The notes beneath the pieces are model-generated. The model did no database searches and had not been told where the DNA came from. It saw only the letters and a program-made list of their open reading frames with translations. A stretch of DNA of 64,000 nucleotides from Amaurobius ferox. Taxonomy: Eukaryota; Arthropoda; Arachnida; Araneae; Amaurobiidae. The stretch lies in NCBI GenBank assembly GCA_951213105.1, contig OX578147.1, positions 126,960,822-127,024,821 of the forward strand, given 5' to 3'. The position numbers and the translations under genes are program-made. Shown here piece by piece: positions 24,162-37,543 of this stretch (its first letter is position 1; each line of letters starts with the position of its first letter).

Positions 24162-24957
24162 GGGTGAGCGTCAGTAAATTTTCTGCCCTATCCGTCAGTA
24201 AATTTTCTGCCCTATCTTTGTTAACTTTCGCGACACACATATTTCGCCGAAATTCTGCTCAAACAGTTGCGAAATATTTTCTTATAGATAAAATGTTATG
24301 CTTAGATTATATTAAAACTAAATTTAATACCCAATAAAGCATAGAATATATGTTTTATTTTAATTTAAATAATTTTTGGTGCTGCCATCTGTTGTCGTAA
24401 TTTAATTCATACCGACTATTTTTATTTTTTAATGAACATTTTTAAATGTCTATTCCTTCTAATACGCTATTAAATACAACAAGAGATCATATATAATGCC
24501 ATAATCACGGAAACGTAATTGAACTTGGGCTTGAAGACAAAGGAACTTGAAGATAAAACTGCAGTCCTCAGTGATGTACATTCAGATCCTTTATCAAATT
24601 TATAGAATGATAAATTACCTTTCCGTGATTGTGACATTATTATATATGATCTGTTGTTGCATTTAACACTGTATTAGAAGGAATAGATATTTAAAAATGT
24701 TCATTAAAAAATAAAAATAATCGGTATGAATTAAATTACGACAACAGATGGCAGCACCAAAAATATTTTGGATTAAAATAAAAAATATATTCTATGTTTT
24801 TGGGGGCATTAAATTTTTAGTTTTAATATAATCTAAGCATTGCATTTTATCTTTCAGAAAATATTTCGCAACTGTTTGAGCAGAATTTCGGCGAAATATG
24901 TGTGCCGCGAAAGTTAATAAAGCGCGGATAGGGCAGAAAATTTAGTGACGCTCACCC
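24162..24957. mobile_element. TTAA-flanked foldback element, copy 1
   Basis: Two ~350-bp inverted arms begin GGGTGAGCGTCAGTAAATTT and end in the complement CTCACCC. TTAA is at each boundary (24158-24161 and 24958-24961), the duplication typical of piggyBac and Kolobok superfamilies. The left arm contains an extra tandem copy of GTCAGTAAATTTTCTGCCCT. No transposase is present, so it is non-autonomous. Confidence 0.8.
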
Positions 24958-24961
24958 TTAA

Positions 24962-26063
24962 AAGATTTATTCCAGGGGGCTCGTCCTAGGATGTGGGGGC
25001 CATGAAAATGTGATAAGGTATGAAAATAATAAATGGATAATGCACTAAGACTAAGAAGAACTCTATATTAAAAAATAAATAAAACGTTAAGTCCTAACCC
25101 TGAATCTGGTCCTTGTTTGGTCAATAACAAAACTTGTAAAAATAATTTTTATTGGTAGACCCGCAGTTTTAAAAATAAAGGAAAACCGAGTCACAACTTG
25201 AAAAATAAAGGTCCATCGGACTACTGATCTGTTTAGGCCTATCTGTATAATAAATCGATTATACCCGATAGCATAGTAGAGGTTACAGCGACCCCTAGTG
25301 GAGAATTTAAAAGTTTCGGACAACGAACACGACATCAAAGCGAAATAGATAAGAAAAACCAATCACAAAGTTGTAAAGTATTTTAAATATTAGGAATCGA
25401 CATTGGGAAAAAACGAAACACATACACACATAATCCGAAAGTCAAAAATATTTTTTTCGAAAAGTCGTATTATCAGAGCCCCCAACACGGTGATACCTGG
25501 CTACAATGATTATCAACGTAATTGAAGAATAATCAGACGAAATTGAAGAAGGGCTGGTGGGAAATTCAAGAGGGCAACAGTCTTAAGGGGGGGGGGGGGC
25601 TTACCAAAAACACAAGTAAGCATTAGTATTTATAAACCATAGTAGTTACTATTATACATTTCAATTCATATAAAATATTAACAAATACTTGCATATTTAT
25701 ATTTGCAAACTAGGAGCTAATTATTAATATCCATATAGCTACTATACATCAATATGAATATATAATAATTACAATGGATTTCAATGTAAGCATTAACTAG
25801 TAATACAGCTGTTAATAATTTGCAGAAACATTCTGAAAGTTAATACAAGTTAATGCCTAGTATTAACTCTTGCCTACTTATCAGTTGATCTTGACTCTAT
25901 CATGTACTATAACAGTGATGCCCACAATAATACAAAAGTATCCTGCATTCTATTGTCATAATTTTAAAATATTTTTAAATCAAATATGTAAATAAATGGA
26001 TCATTATAGTATAATCACATATTCAGCTAAAATAAAAAAATCTTTAAAATGAAGTAATTTATA

Positions 26064-26096
<33 letters not shown>

Positions 26097-27139
26097 AATT
26101 TTAATGACATTTTATGTGAAATTTCATATCACTACTAAAAATTTAATATTTTTATCAGGGGGGTTAAGTATACCTCTTAGAGGGGAACTTAGCCCCCTCT
26201 GGCTCTGGCTATACATTAGATTAGATCTCTGTTCATGTAAGTATTGCTAGGACATATCCTCTGGAATCGTGGGTGTACGCTCAGAGTACAAGAATGAGTC
26301 CAAATTTCTGGTCAACTAACACATTTATTTGCAAGGACAGCGTAAACAGGAACGATATGCAGTAAAACAACACCTAAATACTCCACTCGTTTCACGAAAC
26401 AGCGGATACAGTTCTCAAAACATTGACGAATATCACTGTTCAATGTAACACATATGATCAAGTCAACTACTCTCCAACTGCGCGATGACTCCTTTTGTAG
26501 ACTCTCCATAGAAACTTCTGGAAATCTCTCATATCTCATAGAATATTCGTTACTTCTAGGTGTTTCTCGACCCTTCGAAAAGTCGCCAAATGGGAGACAA
26601 AGTGTTAAATCTAGCAACACCCTTCCGAACTTCGGTATATGGCAACCCTAGATTCGCATCATAGGAGAGGTTGCATCCACGGGTATTTTCTCCGTCTGGT
26701 TTTCAAAAGAGACGCTAGTGAGGGCATTTTGCACGTTCGTAACAGTATTAGCTATTGTACCGTTCCTGTGTAGGACAGAAATTCGCCAACAGCCCTACTG
26801 TGTGAAACAAATGCCTTCTGTAGCAATTTTGTGAACGATTTCTACTTATCAGACAGTACTGTACAACTTTTTAATTGCCTTTTTTCGTCTATATTGCTTT
26901 GTTGCCACGTCCATTTCGGAAACTTTCAAAACGTACGATTTCGTACATTCGATAATCGTCGAAATTCGATCATTACTATAGATATAGACCTACCTAATGT
27001 GTACACTCATAGACTGTTCCTTACAAAGTTCTAGGCTGCTTGAGGACTTACTTGAAAACAGGAGCGTACCGCCATGGAGCAATCGCTCCAGGGTACCGAA
27101 CGAGAAAGGGGATCCTCTTGGGATGAACACATTTTGTGC
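24962..27139. other. Repeat-derived DNA between the two foldback copies
   Basis: No gene is supported. 25090-25380 (minus) shares blocks with 23085-23130, and CTAGTGGAGAATTTAAAAG is related to 52090-52120. Blocks near 26860-27035 are related to 12790-12900, 14590-14620 and 52060-52195, a low-copy dispersed family. Confidence 0.4.
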
Positions 27140-27143
27140 TTAA

Positions 27144-27901
27144 GGGTGAGCGTCAGTAAATTTTCTGCCCTATCCGCGCTTTGTTAACTTTCGCGGCACA
27201 CATATTTCGCCGAAATTCTGCTTAAACAGTTGCGAAATATTTTCTGAAAGATAAAATGCTATGCTTAGATTATATTAAAACTAAATTTAATACCCAATAA
27301 AACATAGAATATATGTTTTATTTTAATTTAAAATATTTTTGGTGCTGCCATCTGTTGTCGTAATTTAATTCATACCGACTATTTTTATTTTTTAATGAAC
27401 ATTTTAAAATGCCTATTCCTTCTAATACGCTATTAAATACAACAACAGATCATATATAATGCCATAATCACGGAAACGTAATTGAAGTTGGACTTGAAGA
27501 CCAAACTGCAGTCCTCAGTGATGTACATTCAGATCCCTTATCAAATTTATAGAATGATAAATTACCTTTCCGTGATTGTGGCATTATTATATATGATCTG
27601 TTGTTGCATTTAACACTGTATTAGAAGGAATAGATATTTAAAAATGTTCATTAAAAATAAAAATAATCGGTATGAATTAAATTACGACAACAGATGGCAG
27701 CACCAAAAATATTTTGGATTAAAATAAAAAATGTATTCTATGTTTTTTGGGGCATTAAATTTAGTTTTAATATAATCTTAGCATTGCATTTTATCTTTCA
27801 GAAAATATTTCGCAACTGTTTGAGCAGAATTTCGGCGAAATATGTGTGCCGCGAAAGTTAACAAAGCGCGGATAGGGCAGAAAATTTACTGACGCTCATC
27901 C
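27144..27901. mobile_element. TTAA-flanked foldback element, copy 2
   Basis: Closely related to the copy at 24162-24957, with the same arms, the same order, and TTAA at 27140-27143 and 27902-27905. It lacks the extra tandem duplication in the left arm, which gives the more regular structure. Confidence 0.8.
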
Positions 27902-28691
27902 TTAAACTTTAGATTTTGGATTCAACTCCGTCTAGACATGTGGGTCGGATAATTTTCCCGGAAATGGAATATTTTCGGAAATTTTTCCGCTATATTTTTC
28001 TGGAAATTTTTCCGCTTTTTATTTTCGCTTTAATTCCCTTAAAAATGAAATATAATATTCTTTCCACAGTGCTTTTGTAAATATAGGCAACTTCACAAGA
28101 AGTCTTTGATTATTTAGTTTTCTAATTTTGAAGAGGAAAGGGAATAATGTTTTATTTTTAAGAAAAGGGATAGGCAAAGACTAAAAGGGCACAAGTGACA
28201 TTTTACTCATTCTGATGAAACAGCAGGTAATGTATTTAGAAGACTTTTTTCTTTTTTCAAAAATTAATTGCTTAAAATTTATGAAAACATAATAAATATG
28301 GAATATTTTTTCAAGTGATTTGGCTGGGGGGAAATATTTTAAAACAGCACTAAAATATGCTTGACTCAATGTCCACCAAATTGTCTGTTTTATGTTATGG
28401 TACTCACTTATTCAATTATAAACAACTATTTTTTAAACAATTTTTAATATTGTATAAAGGAATTATTTTTAAAAAATGTTCAATTATAAGTTTTTTTTTT
28501 ATATTTTATATATTTCTTATGTCTTTAATAAACAGAGCAATTTATTTTCCTTTTTTTATTATTATTATTAATTACTTAGTAGTAATAGTAGAGAGTAGTA
28601 GTCATTCAAGAATGTGGTAGATTCGGGGCTCATCTTGGGCTAATTTCTTTTAGGATTAGTTGATTAAAATCCCATTAAGCTTATGCTTTTT

Positions 28692-29675
28692 ACTTTCCTT
28701 ATATACATAATGTATAAGGAAAGTATTGCGACGGGGTCGAAAATTCGAATTCGAGTTTTCGACGGAAGAGCACGTTTCAAACAACCCTAATCACGAATCG
28801 AACATTTTTGAGGTGATGTCTCTGTGTGTGTGGGAGTGTGTGTGTGTGTGGGAGTGTGTGTGTGTGTGTGTAAATGTGTGTGTGTGTGTGTGTAAGTATG
28901 TGTGTGTGTATCAGTGAATCTGTAGAGACGATAACTGACGAACGAATGGACCGATTCGAATGAAATTTGGTACAAAAATCACAGTCCATGAATACTGGAA
29001 GCCTATTGTTTTAAAGCCTATTGTCCAGAACCCCCCTACATTTACAAATGAAATTTTGAAAAAATCATCAAGAATTCAAAACCTTAATAAAGTTACGCAA
29101 ATAGACATTTCTTATGTAATTTTTCCTTAGAGAACGATTGACATAAACTTTACAACGCTATCGTAAACCGTTCTCGAGATATTGCACATTTTTCAAATAA
29201 ATTTATCAAAAAAAATCCCATAAATTAAAAAAAATATTAACTGTTGAGAAACATGTTTACTTTTCATATGTAATATCATGCGATAAATTGGGTGACATCA
29301 TTTTCATGGATCTAACTCCTTCCATTCACGAGAAAAGATACTTTGAGTAATACTTTTGTATTTGAACGCCTATAGTCATTTATCTGCTATAAGAATAACT
29401 TATTTCTCCGTCCATAACGCTTGACGAAATTTTGGCGACGAATTTAGCGAAATGTCGCCAACTTGGCAACATTTTTAAATGCTGCCAAATTAACGAAAAT
29501 ATCGCCAAATGGATAAAAATGACGCTAAATCAATGAAAATGGAGCCTAATTGAAGAAAATTCAATATCTTGGAAATAATATAAGTATCTACTATAAGAAT
29601 AACATTTTTTGAAACTGTAAAAGTAGTAAATTCATTGCTTTATATAAAGAAAGTTATGTGTTGCCCACATCAGAT
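28692..29675 (+). repeat. Family A repeat, full-length copy (984 bp)
   Basis: Start ACTTTCCTTATATACATAAT and end TTGCCCACATCAGAT. It is longer than the other copies mainly through an expanded TG/GTGTGTGGGAG tract at about 28825-28915. Confidence 0.8.
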
Positions 29676-29959
29676 TTTTTTTTTTGTTTACATCATGGAT
29701 TTTGGCTTTGAAAAACCCCACACATCCACCTTTTCTTTCCCAACCCTGGTCAACAGGCCTTTTTCAAACATTGTTAATATAATATTTAAGACTTATTTTT
29801 AAATCATAAGCATTTTTTGTTTTCTCTTATAATATTATATATCATAATAAACAAGAAAGATCAATCATGCATAAAACCTTGATTATGAAACACTTTCCAA
29901 CTGCAATGCAATTTTACTTAAGCATCTTTGAAATGAGATACATTTAGCGGTAATATTTT

Positions 29960-30985
29960 TAAAATTATCACAAACACTACAATAATTTATTATATTTGAA
30001 AACTTAAAACTTCATCGAAAAAAATGAGCTTTATTCAAATGACGTCATCAAAATATAAATCGCCTGGCTCTCTATGTAAAAGCAGTAAATATTCTATTCA
30101 TACATTTTTATTTCATCATCACAGTACTACAATAATTTATTTTACTTAAAAATTTAAAACCATGGAGGTAAAAGTACTTTAACTCTATGCTTAAAACTTC
30201 ATCGAAAAAATCTATTATAAAATCGTCTGCTTCTCTATGTAAAATAAATGAATGTTTCATTCATATCAGCTATATTGCAGACTTCAGAGCTAAATAATAT
30301 TGCGCTAAAGAAATTCAGCAATTCTTACACAACTCATCTTACAGCTTGGCGTGTTTACATTCTCCATAAGTGAAAATTAGGCTTCTTTGCAGAAATAATC
30401 AAAGTTGGATGATAATTTAAAATCAAATATATTGTAATTGCGTTGTTTTATGATATAGATGCACAGAAATTAAGCAAAAATAAAGCAGTTTTAGGACGAA
30501 TACAACACTAAATATAAATTAAAAAGTACTTTAAAAATCACAATTTTGACACAAGATGAATGCCACATTTTATTTTGAAAAGGGTCACGTGATCTCTTCA
30601 TATAATATGGGGGTCATTATTATTTTAATTTTTATTTAAAAAACTACCGAATATATTTTGTCGAAATTTTTTTCATATTTTTTATGGGATGATTTGAACA
30701 TTTCTTAAACTTCCGAAACAATTTGTGAATCTTAAGTTCGCTTAAAAAATGTTTGAAAATTTAGATCCCATAGGGTTCAATGTATTTCATTTTTTCAACC
30801 CGGTTCCAATCCAAAACTAATTGGGTGATATTATTCATTTATATTCCCATAGGTCCGACAGACCGTCTGAACAACATACTAAAATTTCATTTTCATAAAG
30901 TCATTTTTACGGCAATTATCGGGCGAACGGGCAGACAGAGAGACAGACAGAATGAACAAAGTCATAAACACTTTGCAACTAAGTT
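29960..30985 (+). repeat. Dispersed family F, near full-length copy
   Basis: It shares long collinear similarity with 59700-60860: TTCATCGAAAAAAAT, CAAATGACGTCA, CCCATAGGTCCGACAGAC, ending ACAGAATGAACAAAGTCATA and AACACTTTGCAAC. It has no TIR or coding content that I can see. Confidence 0.6.
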
Positions 30986-31558
30986 GTATAGTGTTAATAA
31001 AACTGCTGCTTTTGAGAGTAAAACTTTTTAATCTGTTCTGAAAAAAAGCAAGCCTATAAAAGCTATATATTTAATAATTTATTTCTTGCACCTATAATAA
31101 ACAGTAAATTACTTATGATTCAGAAAGGGTTTATCAATTTTTTTTATTTTTCATTTTTTTTTATTGCATTATTTTAAATTTATGATTTACAAAAATATTT
31201 TTTTTTATTGTCATAGACAAAATATTATCTTATAATTTTTCAATAGCACAGGTAATGAATAAAAATATTAAATTGCAGTAGCTGACTTCAATATATATGT
31301 ATATCCGTATAGAATATTTTCTATATTTCAACATTTAAATCCTTTGTTAAACATTTTATTTAATATATATATAACTGTAGCTCTAATGTAAGAGCAAATA
31401 CTTATTCTAGCTTAAATGTAATATTTAAGAATAAGTTCAAAATTTTCCGGCAGGCAAACCCACATCTTTTACTCAGTCTACTATTCCCATATCAGAAAGA
31501 GAGCATCAGAAAGAATACCACTCGGCACTCATCCCTATAATTAACCCCCCTTCCCTTC
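30986..31558. other. Intergenic, AT-rich
   Basis: Nothing recognised. Confidence 0.3.
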
Positions 31559-31571
31559 CCTTGTCTTTTGT

Positions 31572-31660
31572 ATTGTTGTTCTTGAGACCCAGTCTGTCGA
31601 ACCCAAATGTCGAACCTACCAAAAAGGTGTAGGGCGGGCAACTGTTTGGAAGGCCGGGAA
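31572..31660 (-). mobile_element. Tiny hairpin retroposon (89 bp), minus orientation
   Basis: The tail side reads TTGTTGTTCTTGAGACCCAG and the head ends CTTCC...GCCGGG in complement. CCTTGTCTTTTGT flanks it on both sides (31559-31571 and 31661-31673), a 13-bp target duplication. It is more diverged than the copies at 8236 and 16334. Confidence 0.7.
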
Positions 31661-31673
31661 CCTTGTCTTTTGT

Positions 31674-33266
31674 GTGTAACCGATTTCCCCTTCTGAAGCC
31701 CATCCCAAACTTTTTAAAATTAATACCTTGATTCCAAGGGTTTGCAAACAGGGATTAAAATTCTTGGAATCCCTTGCAATAGTATCTTAACTGTGGACAA
31801 TAGTTGTGTGTCATCCTAGAAGGAAGGGTGGGGAAGCTGTTATACCAGAGCCGTTGAGAAAAGCTTTTCTGTGGCACAAGTGCTATACCATAGCAGGGCT
31901 CTAACAGATGCTTCTGCAATCCTGAAAACGCAGTAGTTAGAAGCTAGAAGCACAAAATACTCACTACTCAGGGCTCTAACTATTAGAGCCCGGTAAAATA
32001 CCATACTTATATATTAGTCTTATATATATATACTATATACTATATTATACTTATATGCAATATATATGTGTATATATATTAGTCTGTGCGGTTAGTAGGT
32101 TAAGGACCAATACGTCACTGCTTATAGAAGCCATATACTGTATATTCTAAAAATCGATATTTTCTAAAACTTTCTTCAAGTGTTTAACTGTTCCTTTGTA
32201 GGTTCATGTTATGGAAGTTCCACTCCCGGAGCCTCATGTTTGCAGAGAGCTCCAAAATTTTGTACATTATTTTTACTGGACTAATTTCGAGTTTTTTTTA
32301 AAAAACTCATTAGTGCGCAATACATTGCAGCTAATCCAACGTTTTCTACGTCCCTACGTTTTATACCTAATCTAACGTTTTCTACGTCCAACATTATACC
32401 TAATCCAACATTACTATAATTCCCATGGTGCACTTTATTATATAACTAAGACCGGATTATCCATTGGGAGAAGGTAGTTTCGATAGTATATTATATTATA
32501 CAAAGATCTCCAATTGTTGAATCGGAGAGGTGTGACATTCGATTCCATAATACTGAAAGGAATAACACATATGTTTGTTTTTTAATAAATCTGTATTTTA
32601 TTATTATTATTATTATTATGAACTTGTAACAACAAAATAATTAAACTGTCGGATAATCGATTTTTCGGATTAACAATTTCGGATACGTGACGTTCTACTG
32701 TATAGAATATATTGTTCAGATTAGCCCTTTTTCTGAATTCGCTTGGGACCACAGGAAATCTCGGGACCCACCGACTACATTAAGAACACGCTCAAATATG
32801 AAGAGAAAGTCACATGAGATGTCTTGGATCAAATTTGCGTAATCCACATTCCAGCCGCCTTCATTGCTCCAATAAGGTTGCGCGATGTGAACCGATATGC
32901 CCATTCAGTCGATATTTATATCCATCTCCGACCGGATAACCGTTTTTACGACTTCAACATCTTCCTTTTCCGTCACTCCACCCTAGTTTCATCACAAGGG
33001 AAAGTATGAAATTCGGAATAGCGAGGTATCTCATGAATGGGAACAGCCGAAATCCTGTTACCATTTCAAGCGCTGTTGATTTAGCTTCTGGGACTCGGTA
33101 GAGCGTTGCGAGAAATCTGTGAATGCCACATGTGGATGCAGATGGACTGCAATGAAAGTGGAAATATTTTTTTTTTTTTACTCTCCCTACACTACCTTCA
33201 ATTCTACATTGCATAAAAATACTGGGTAATTATACTCATAATTAGGGTATCGTCAATTTAAAAAAA
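31674..33266. other. Intergenic with weak coding-like patches
   Basis: Minus-strand frames at 32716-32904 and 32954-33214 have higher GC than their surroundings and read like a decayed coding sequence broken by shifts. I recognise no family. (ATT)n lies at 32600-32618. Confidence 0.3.
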
Positions 33267-34188
33267 ATCTAATGTGAGCAACACATGACTTTCCTTATAT
33301 AATGTAATGAATTTAATACTTTTACATTAAAAAAATATATAGGTTTTTCTTATAGTAGATATTTATAGTCTTTCCAAGAAATTGAATTTTCGTCAATGAG
33401 TCGTCATTTTCACTGATTTAGTGTCATTTTTATCCATTTGGCGAGATTTTCGTTAACTTGGCAACATTTAAAAAGTCGCCAAGTTGGTGACATTCCGCCA
33501 AATTTGTCGCCAAAATCTCGCCAAGCGTTATGGACGGAGAAATAAGATATTCTTACAGCAGATAAATGACTATTGGCGTTCAAATACAAAAGTATTACTC
33601 AAAGTATCTTTTCTCATGAAAAGAACGAGCTAGATCCACGAGAATGATGTCACCCAATTTATCGCACGATATTACACATGAAAAGTGGACATGTTTCTCA
33701 ACAGTTAATATATTTTTTTTAATTTATGGGATTTTTTGATACATTTATTTGAAAAATGTGCAATATCTCGAGAACGGTTCATGCTAGCGTTCTAAAATTT
33801 ATGTCAATCGTTTTCTAAAGAAAAATTACATAAGAAATGTCTATTTGCGTAACTTTATTGAAGGTTTTGATTTTTTGACGAACATTTCAAAATTTCACTC
33901 GAAAATTTAGGGAGGGGTTCTGAACATTCGATTACGTTTAAAAACAATAGGCTTTCCAGTATTCACGGATTGTGATCTTTGTACCAAATTTCATTCGAAT
34001 CGCTCTATTCGTTCGTGAGATATCGTCTCCACAGACTCACTGACACATCCACACACACACACACGCATCACCTCAAAAATGTTTGATTCGTGATCAAGGA
34101 TGTTTGAAACGTGCTCTCCCGTCGAAAACTCGAATTCGAATTTTCGACCCCGTCACAATACTTTTCTTATACATTATGTATATAAGGA
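33267..34188 (-). repeat. Family A repeat, minus orientation
   Basis: From ATCTAATGTGAGCAACACAT to the 5' palindrome at 34160-34188, whose last bases (GGAAAGT) are altered. The internal blocks are all present. Confidence 0.75.
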
Positions 34189-34874
34189 TTATTTTCAAAT
34201 TAAAGGTACCCCTATTATGAGTATAATTAACCAGTACTTTTTCATAGTTGTAGGATAGAGGTCAGAATATAGGGAGATAAAAATAAATTGAAAGGTAAAA
34301 TCATTTTGAATACAGAGGAATATTTTCTATTCTTTCAGTTCTACTTTGCATTGCGTTAATAATTTATTTTTACAAAATGGACAGTTTAAATAAATATTTT
34401 AGACCTTTCGCCATAGAAATGCATGCAATGCAGGGCTCCTTATCTTATCCAAGCGCCACCTGAATTATTGTCCCAAACGATATTGGCGTTTTCTTAATAT
34501 GAAATTTTATCTTCTTACGTTTACCTCCATGTAATAGCCAGTAGGAATTTTTGTTATTTACTGTTATTTTGCATCTCTATATATTTTGATGTAGAACTAA
34601 AAGTGGGTAAAGAAATTTTGTATTTTCTACTCATATGAGAGATAAAGATAATATTGGAAGCAGCAGATTATAATTAGCAGCATATATAGAGTCAAAAATA
34701 TGAACACATGTTTGAGCAGAATGTGAAATACTGCAGAGCCCCGCTTAAACGGATCAGAACTGAGAGGATGACAGATGAATCTGACTGATTGGCGAAAATA
34801 TAAAAAAAAAATCTATTGTTTTTATATACAGTATGTACATAAATCTACTTATCCATGCGCAAAATTTATACAAA

Positions 34875-35525
34875 AAATCTGATGTGTGCAGCACACTACT
34901 TTCCTTATATAATGCAATGAATTTACTTCTTTAAAGGTGAAAAAGTGATGAAAAAATTCACAGCACAGTGTTTGTAACGCTAAATTGTACATTTAGTGCT
35001 TTTCCGGATGACAGCATGTAAAACTATGTCGTACCTAATTAACTTATATTTTACGCAACCCTGAATTAACAATTATCAATATTGATATCATCCTCAATAA
35101 GCAATATAGTTCATATATTTAAATATTTTAATAATAAATTCATTAATTAGTCGTCATTTTCATTAACTGGCGTCATTTCTACAATTTTGGCGATATCTTA
35201 GTCAATGTGAGGATAAACATCGCCAAGTTGACGATATTTATAAGAACATCACTTATATAATAAAATATATGTCCATCATATGACGAAATTAATTTAGCGA
35301 CATTTTTTATTAATAATTTAGAAACATTTTCAACAATTTGGCGGCATTTAAAAACTCGCCAAGTTAGCGATATTCCGCGAAATTCGTCAAACATTATGAT
35401 CGAAGAAATAGGTTATTCTTAAAGTAGATGGCGTCCAAATACTATTGCCCGAAGTATCTTCTCTTATAGTAGATTCTTATATTCTTTAAAAGGTATTGAA
35501 TTTTCATCAGTCTTCATTTGCATTG
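34875..35525 (-). repeat. Family A repeat, long-3' subfamily, partial
   Basis: Inverted 3' end ATCTGATGTGTGCAGCACAC, then the subfamily block shared with 5500-5772 and 12480-12705, then CGCCAAGTTGACGA and 20-bp-period units. Confidence 0.6.
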
Positions 35526-35539
35526 ATTTAACGTCATTG

Positions 35540-36060
35540 TTGAAAAACAAACAGAACTTGAATATGAGTCTGCAGGGAAAATTATGCTCTGCCCACATCA
35601 AATTTTTACTTTCACTGCAATACCTGGCAATATATGAAGAAAGTATTAGAATGGTGTCGAAAATCGCAACTCGAGTTTTAACAGGATCTACATGTTTTGG
35701 CACCTATAGAATACGAAAACACTATTTTTAGCGTAACGTCTATGTGGGTGTGGTTGTCTGTCTGTACAATGTACATATCCACTCTAACTCAAAATCTAAT
35801 AGACCAAATTTCAGAAAATTACATTGGTAAGACACTTGTGTGTGACTCTGGTGCTGATTACATTTTGAGAGCCAGCTTTTTCTTTTTTTTTTAATGACCC
35901 GCAAACTTTGGTAGATAAGTTGCTTGTGGGTGACGCTGGTGCTAATTAGATTTTGGTATGATTCAGAAAAAAGAATTGGCCGTTTTATGTGAAAAGGCCC
36001 GCAAAAATCGTCAAGATCTAAAATAGAACATTACGCATGCTCAAATGTATCCATTAAATG
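35540..36060 (+). repeat. Family B fragments (end then start)
   Basis: A family B 3' end (TGCAGGGAAAATTATG...CACATCAAATTTTT) is followed directly by a family B 5' part (GTCGAAAATCGCAACTCGAG) that runs to 36060, matching 13070-13560. Confidence 0.55.
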
Positions 36061-36066
36061 CTTGTT

Positions 36067-36542
36067 ACTTTCCTTATATACATAGTATAATGTGTAAAGA
36101 AAGTATTGTAACGGGGTCGAAAATTTGTTCCGACGGGAGAGCACGTTTCAAGCATCCCTGATCACGAATCGAACATTTTTTATGTAATGTCTGTGTGTGT
36201 GTGTCAGTAAGACTGTGGAGACGATATCTCACGAACGAATGGAGCGATTCGAATGAAACTTGGTACAAAAATTACAATCCATGAATACTGAAAGCCCGTT
36301 GTTTTTAAACACAATTGTATGTTCAGAACCCTCCTAAATTTTCGACTGAAATTTCAAAAAAGTCATCAAAAAATCAAAACCTTTAACAAAGATACACAAA
36401 TAGACATTTCTTATGTAATTTTTCCTTAGAAAACGATTGACATTATAAAACGATTGATTCCTTAGAAAACGATTGACTTTAGCATGAACCGTTCTCCAGA
36501 TATTGTACATTTCTCAAATAAATTTATCAAAACATCCCATAA
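36067..36542 (+). repeat. Family A copy, left half of the interrupted target
   Basis: Start ACTTTCCTTATATACATAGT, followed by the GGGGTCGAAAATT block. It runs to ATCAAAACATCCCATAA, where the palindromic element begins. The continuation is at 49442. Confidence 0.8.
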
Positions 36543-36791
36543 GTAGGGGATTAGGGAGAGTTCAGCGGCACTTCAGAGGCGGTGAATCCCTATACTTTGA
36601 CATGGGGGACCCTCCGAGACCAGAAAATGAGTGCATCAACAGAGGCGGTGGTAAAGTCCCATGCTTTAACATAGGGGTTCTCAGAAGTCGGTGTGAGGCA
36701 GCACAGTTCCATAAGGTGACGTCACAGAAGAGAGTGGAGTTTATGACGTATATTGTTTTTCCTTTTTAGTAACAAAATTTCGTAAATGTAA

Positions 36792-36822
<31 letters not shown>

Positions 36823-37289
36823 CAACAAGTTGGATTTTGAGGGTTGTTGGATTTCTCTATGGGAAATAACATGAATTTTAAGAAAGTGTCACTTTTAGCG
36901 TTTTTTCACAAAAAGTTTCAAAAACGTTAAAAAACAACAAAAATGTACGTTTTTAAAATAAATTGTGGTTTTTAGATTGTTTGAATTCTCTATGGGAAAT
37001 AACATGGGTTTTCGCACTTTTGTGTATTTTTTGTAAAAAAAATGTGCGTTTTTGCAAAAGTGTTACCATAAAAGCGTTTTTTGAAAAAAGTGACATTTTG
37101 CGATTTTTTTTCAAAATGCCGTTTTCTCTATGGGAATTAACATAGGTTTTCGCACTTTTACATTTTTTTTTAAAAAATGGGCGTTTTTGCAAAAGTGTTA
37201 CCAAAAATGCGTTTTTTGAAAAATGTGACATTTTGCGATTTTTTTCAAAAACATACTTTTTACTTGTAAAAACTAAGAAAAACACGTTT

Positions 37290-37445
37290 TAAAAGTAGCA
37301 GAATCGCGTGAATCGGTGTTTTAAAGTAGTAGAATCGCGTGAATTGGTATTTTAAAGTAGCAGAATCGCGTGAATTGGTGTTTTAAAGTAGCAGAATCGC
37401 ATGAATTGATGTTTTAAAGTAGCAGAATCGCGTGAATCGGGTGTA
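37290..37445 (+). repeat. 31-bp iteron-like repeats, left arm (five units)
   Basis: The unit contains TAGCAGAATCGCGTGAAT and TTTTAAAG with period 31 bp. Its mirror image is at 48523-48713. Position outside the gene's 3' end, between terminus and polymerase gene, suits a replication or protein-binding site; that role is inference. Confidence 0.85.
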
Positions 37446-37543
37446 TGGGAATCTCGAGAATCTCGGGGGTTTAAGGGTTGTGTTTCCCCAATCCTTTCGT
37501 CTTGGATTTCAAAATTTAAATGCAGTAATGTCTCTTTAAGAAA

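Noticed and set aside
36953..37285. 110-codon Lys/Phe-rich frame in the outer arm (and mirror 48714-49046)
   Set aside because: Generated by ~150-bp spaced repeats with long A/T runs; it contains an internal repeat of the same protein segment but no recognisable domain.
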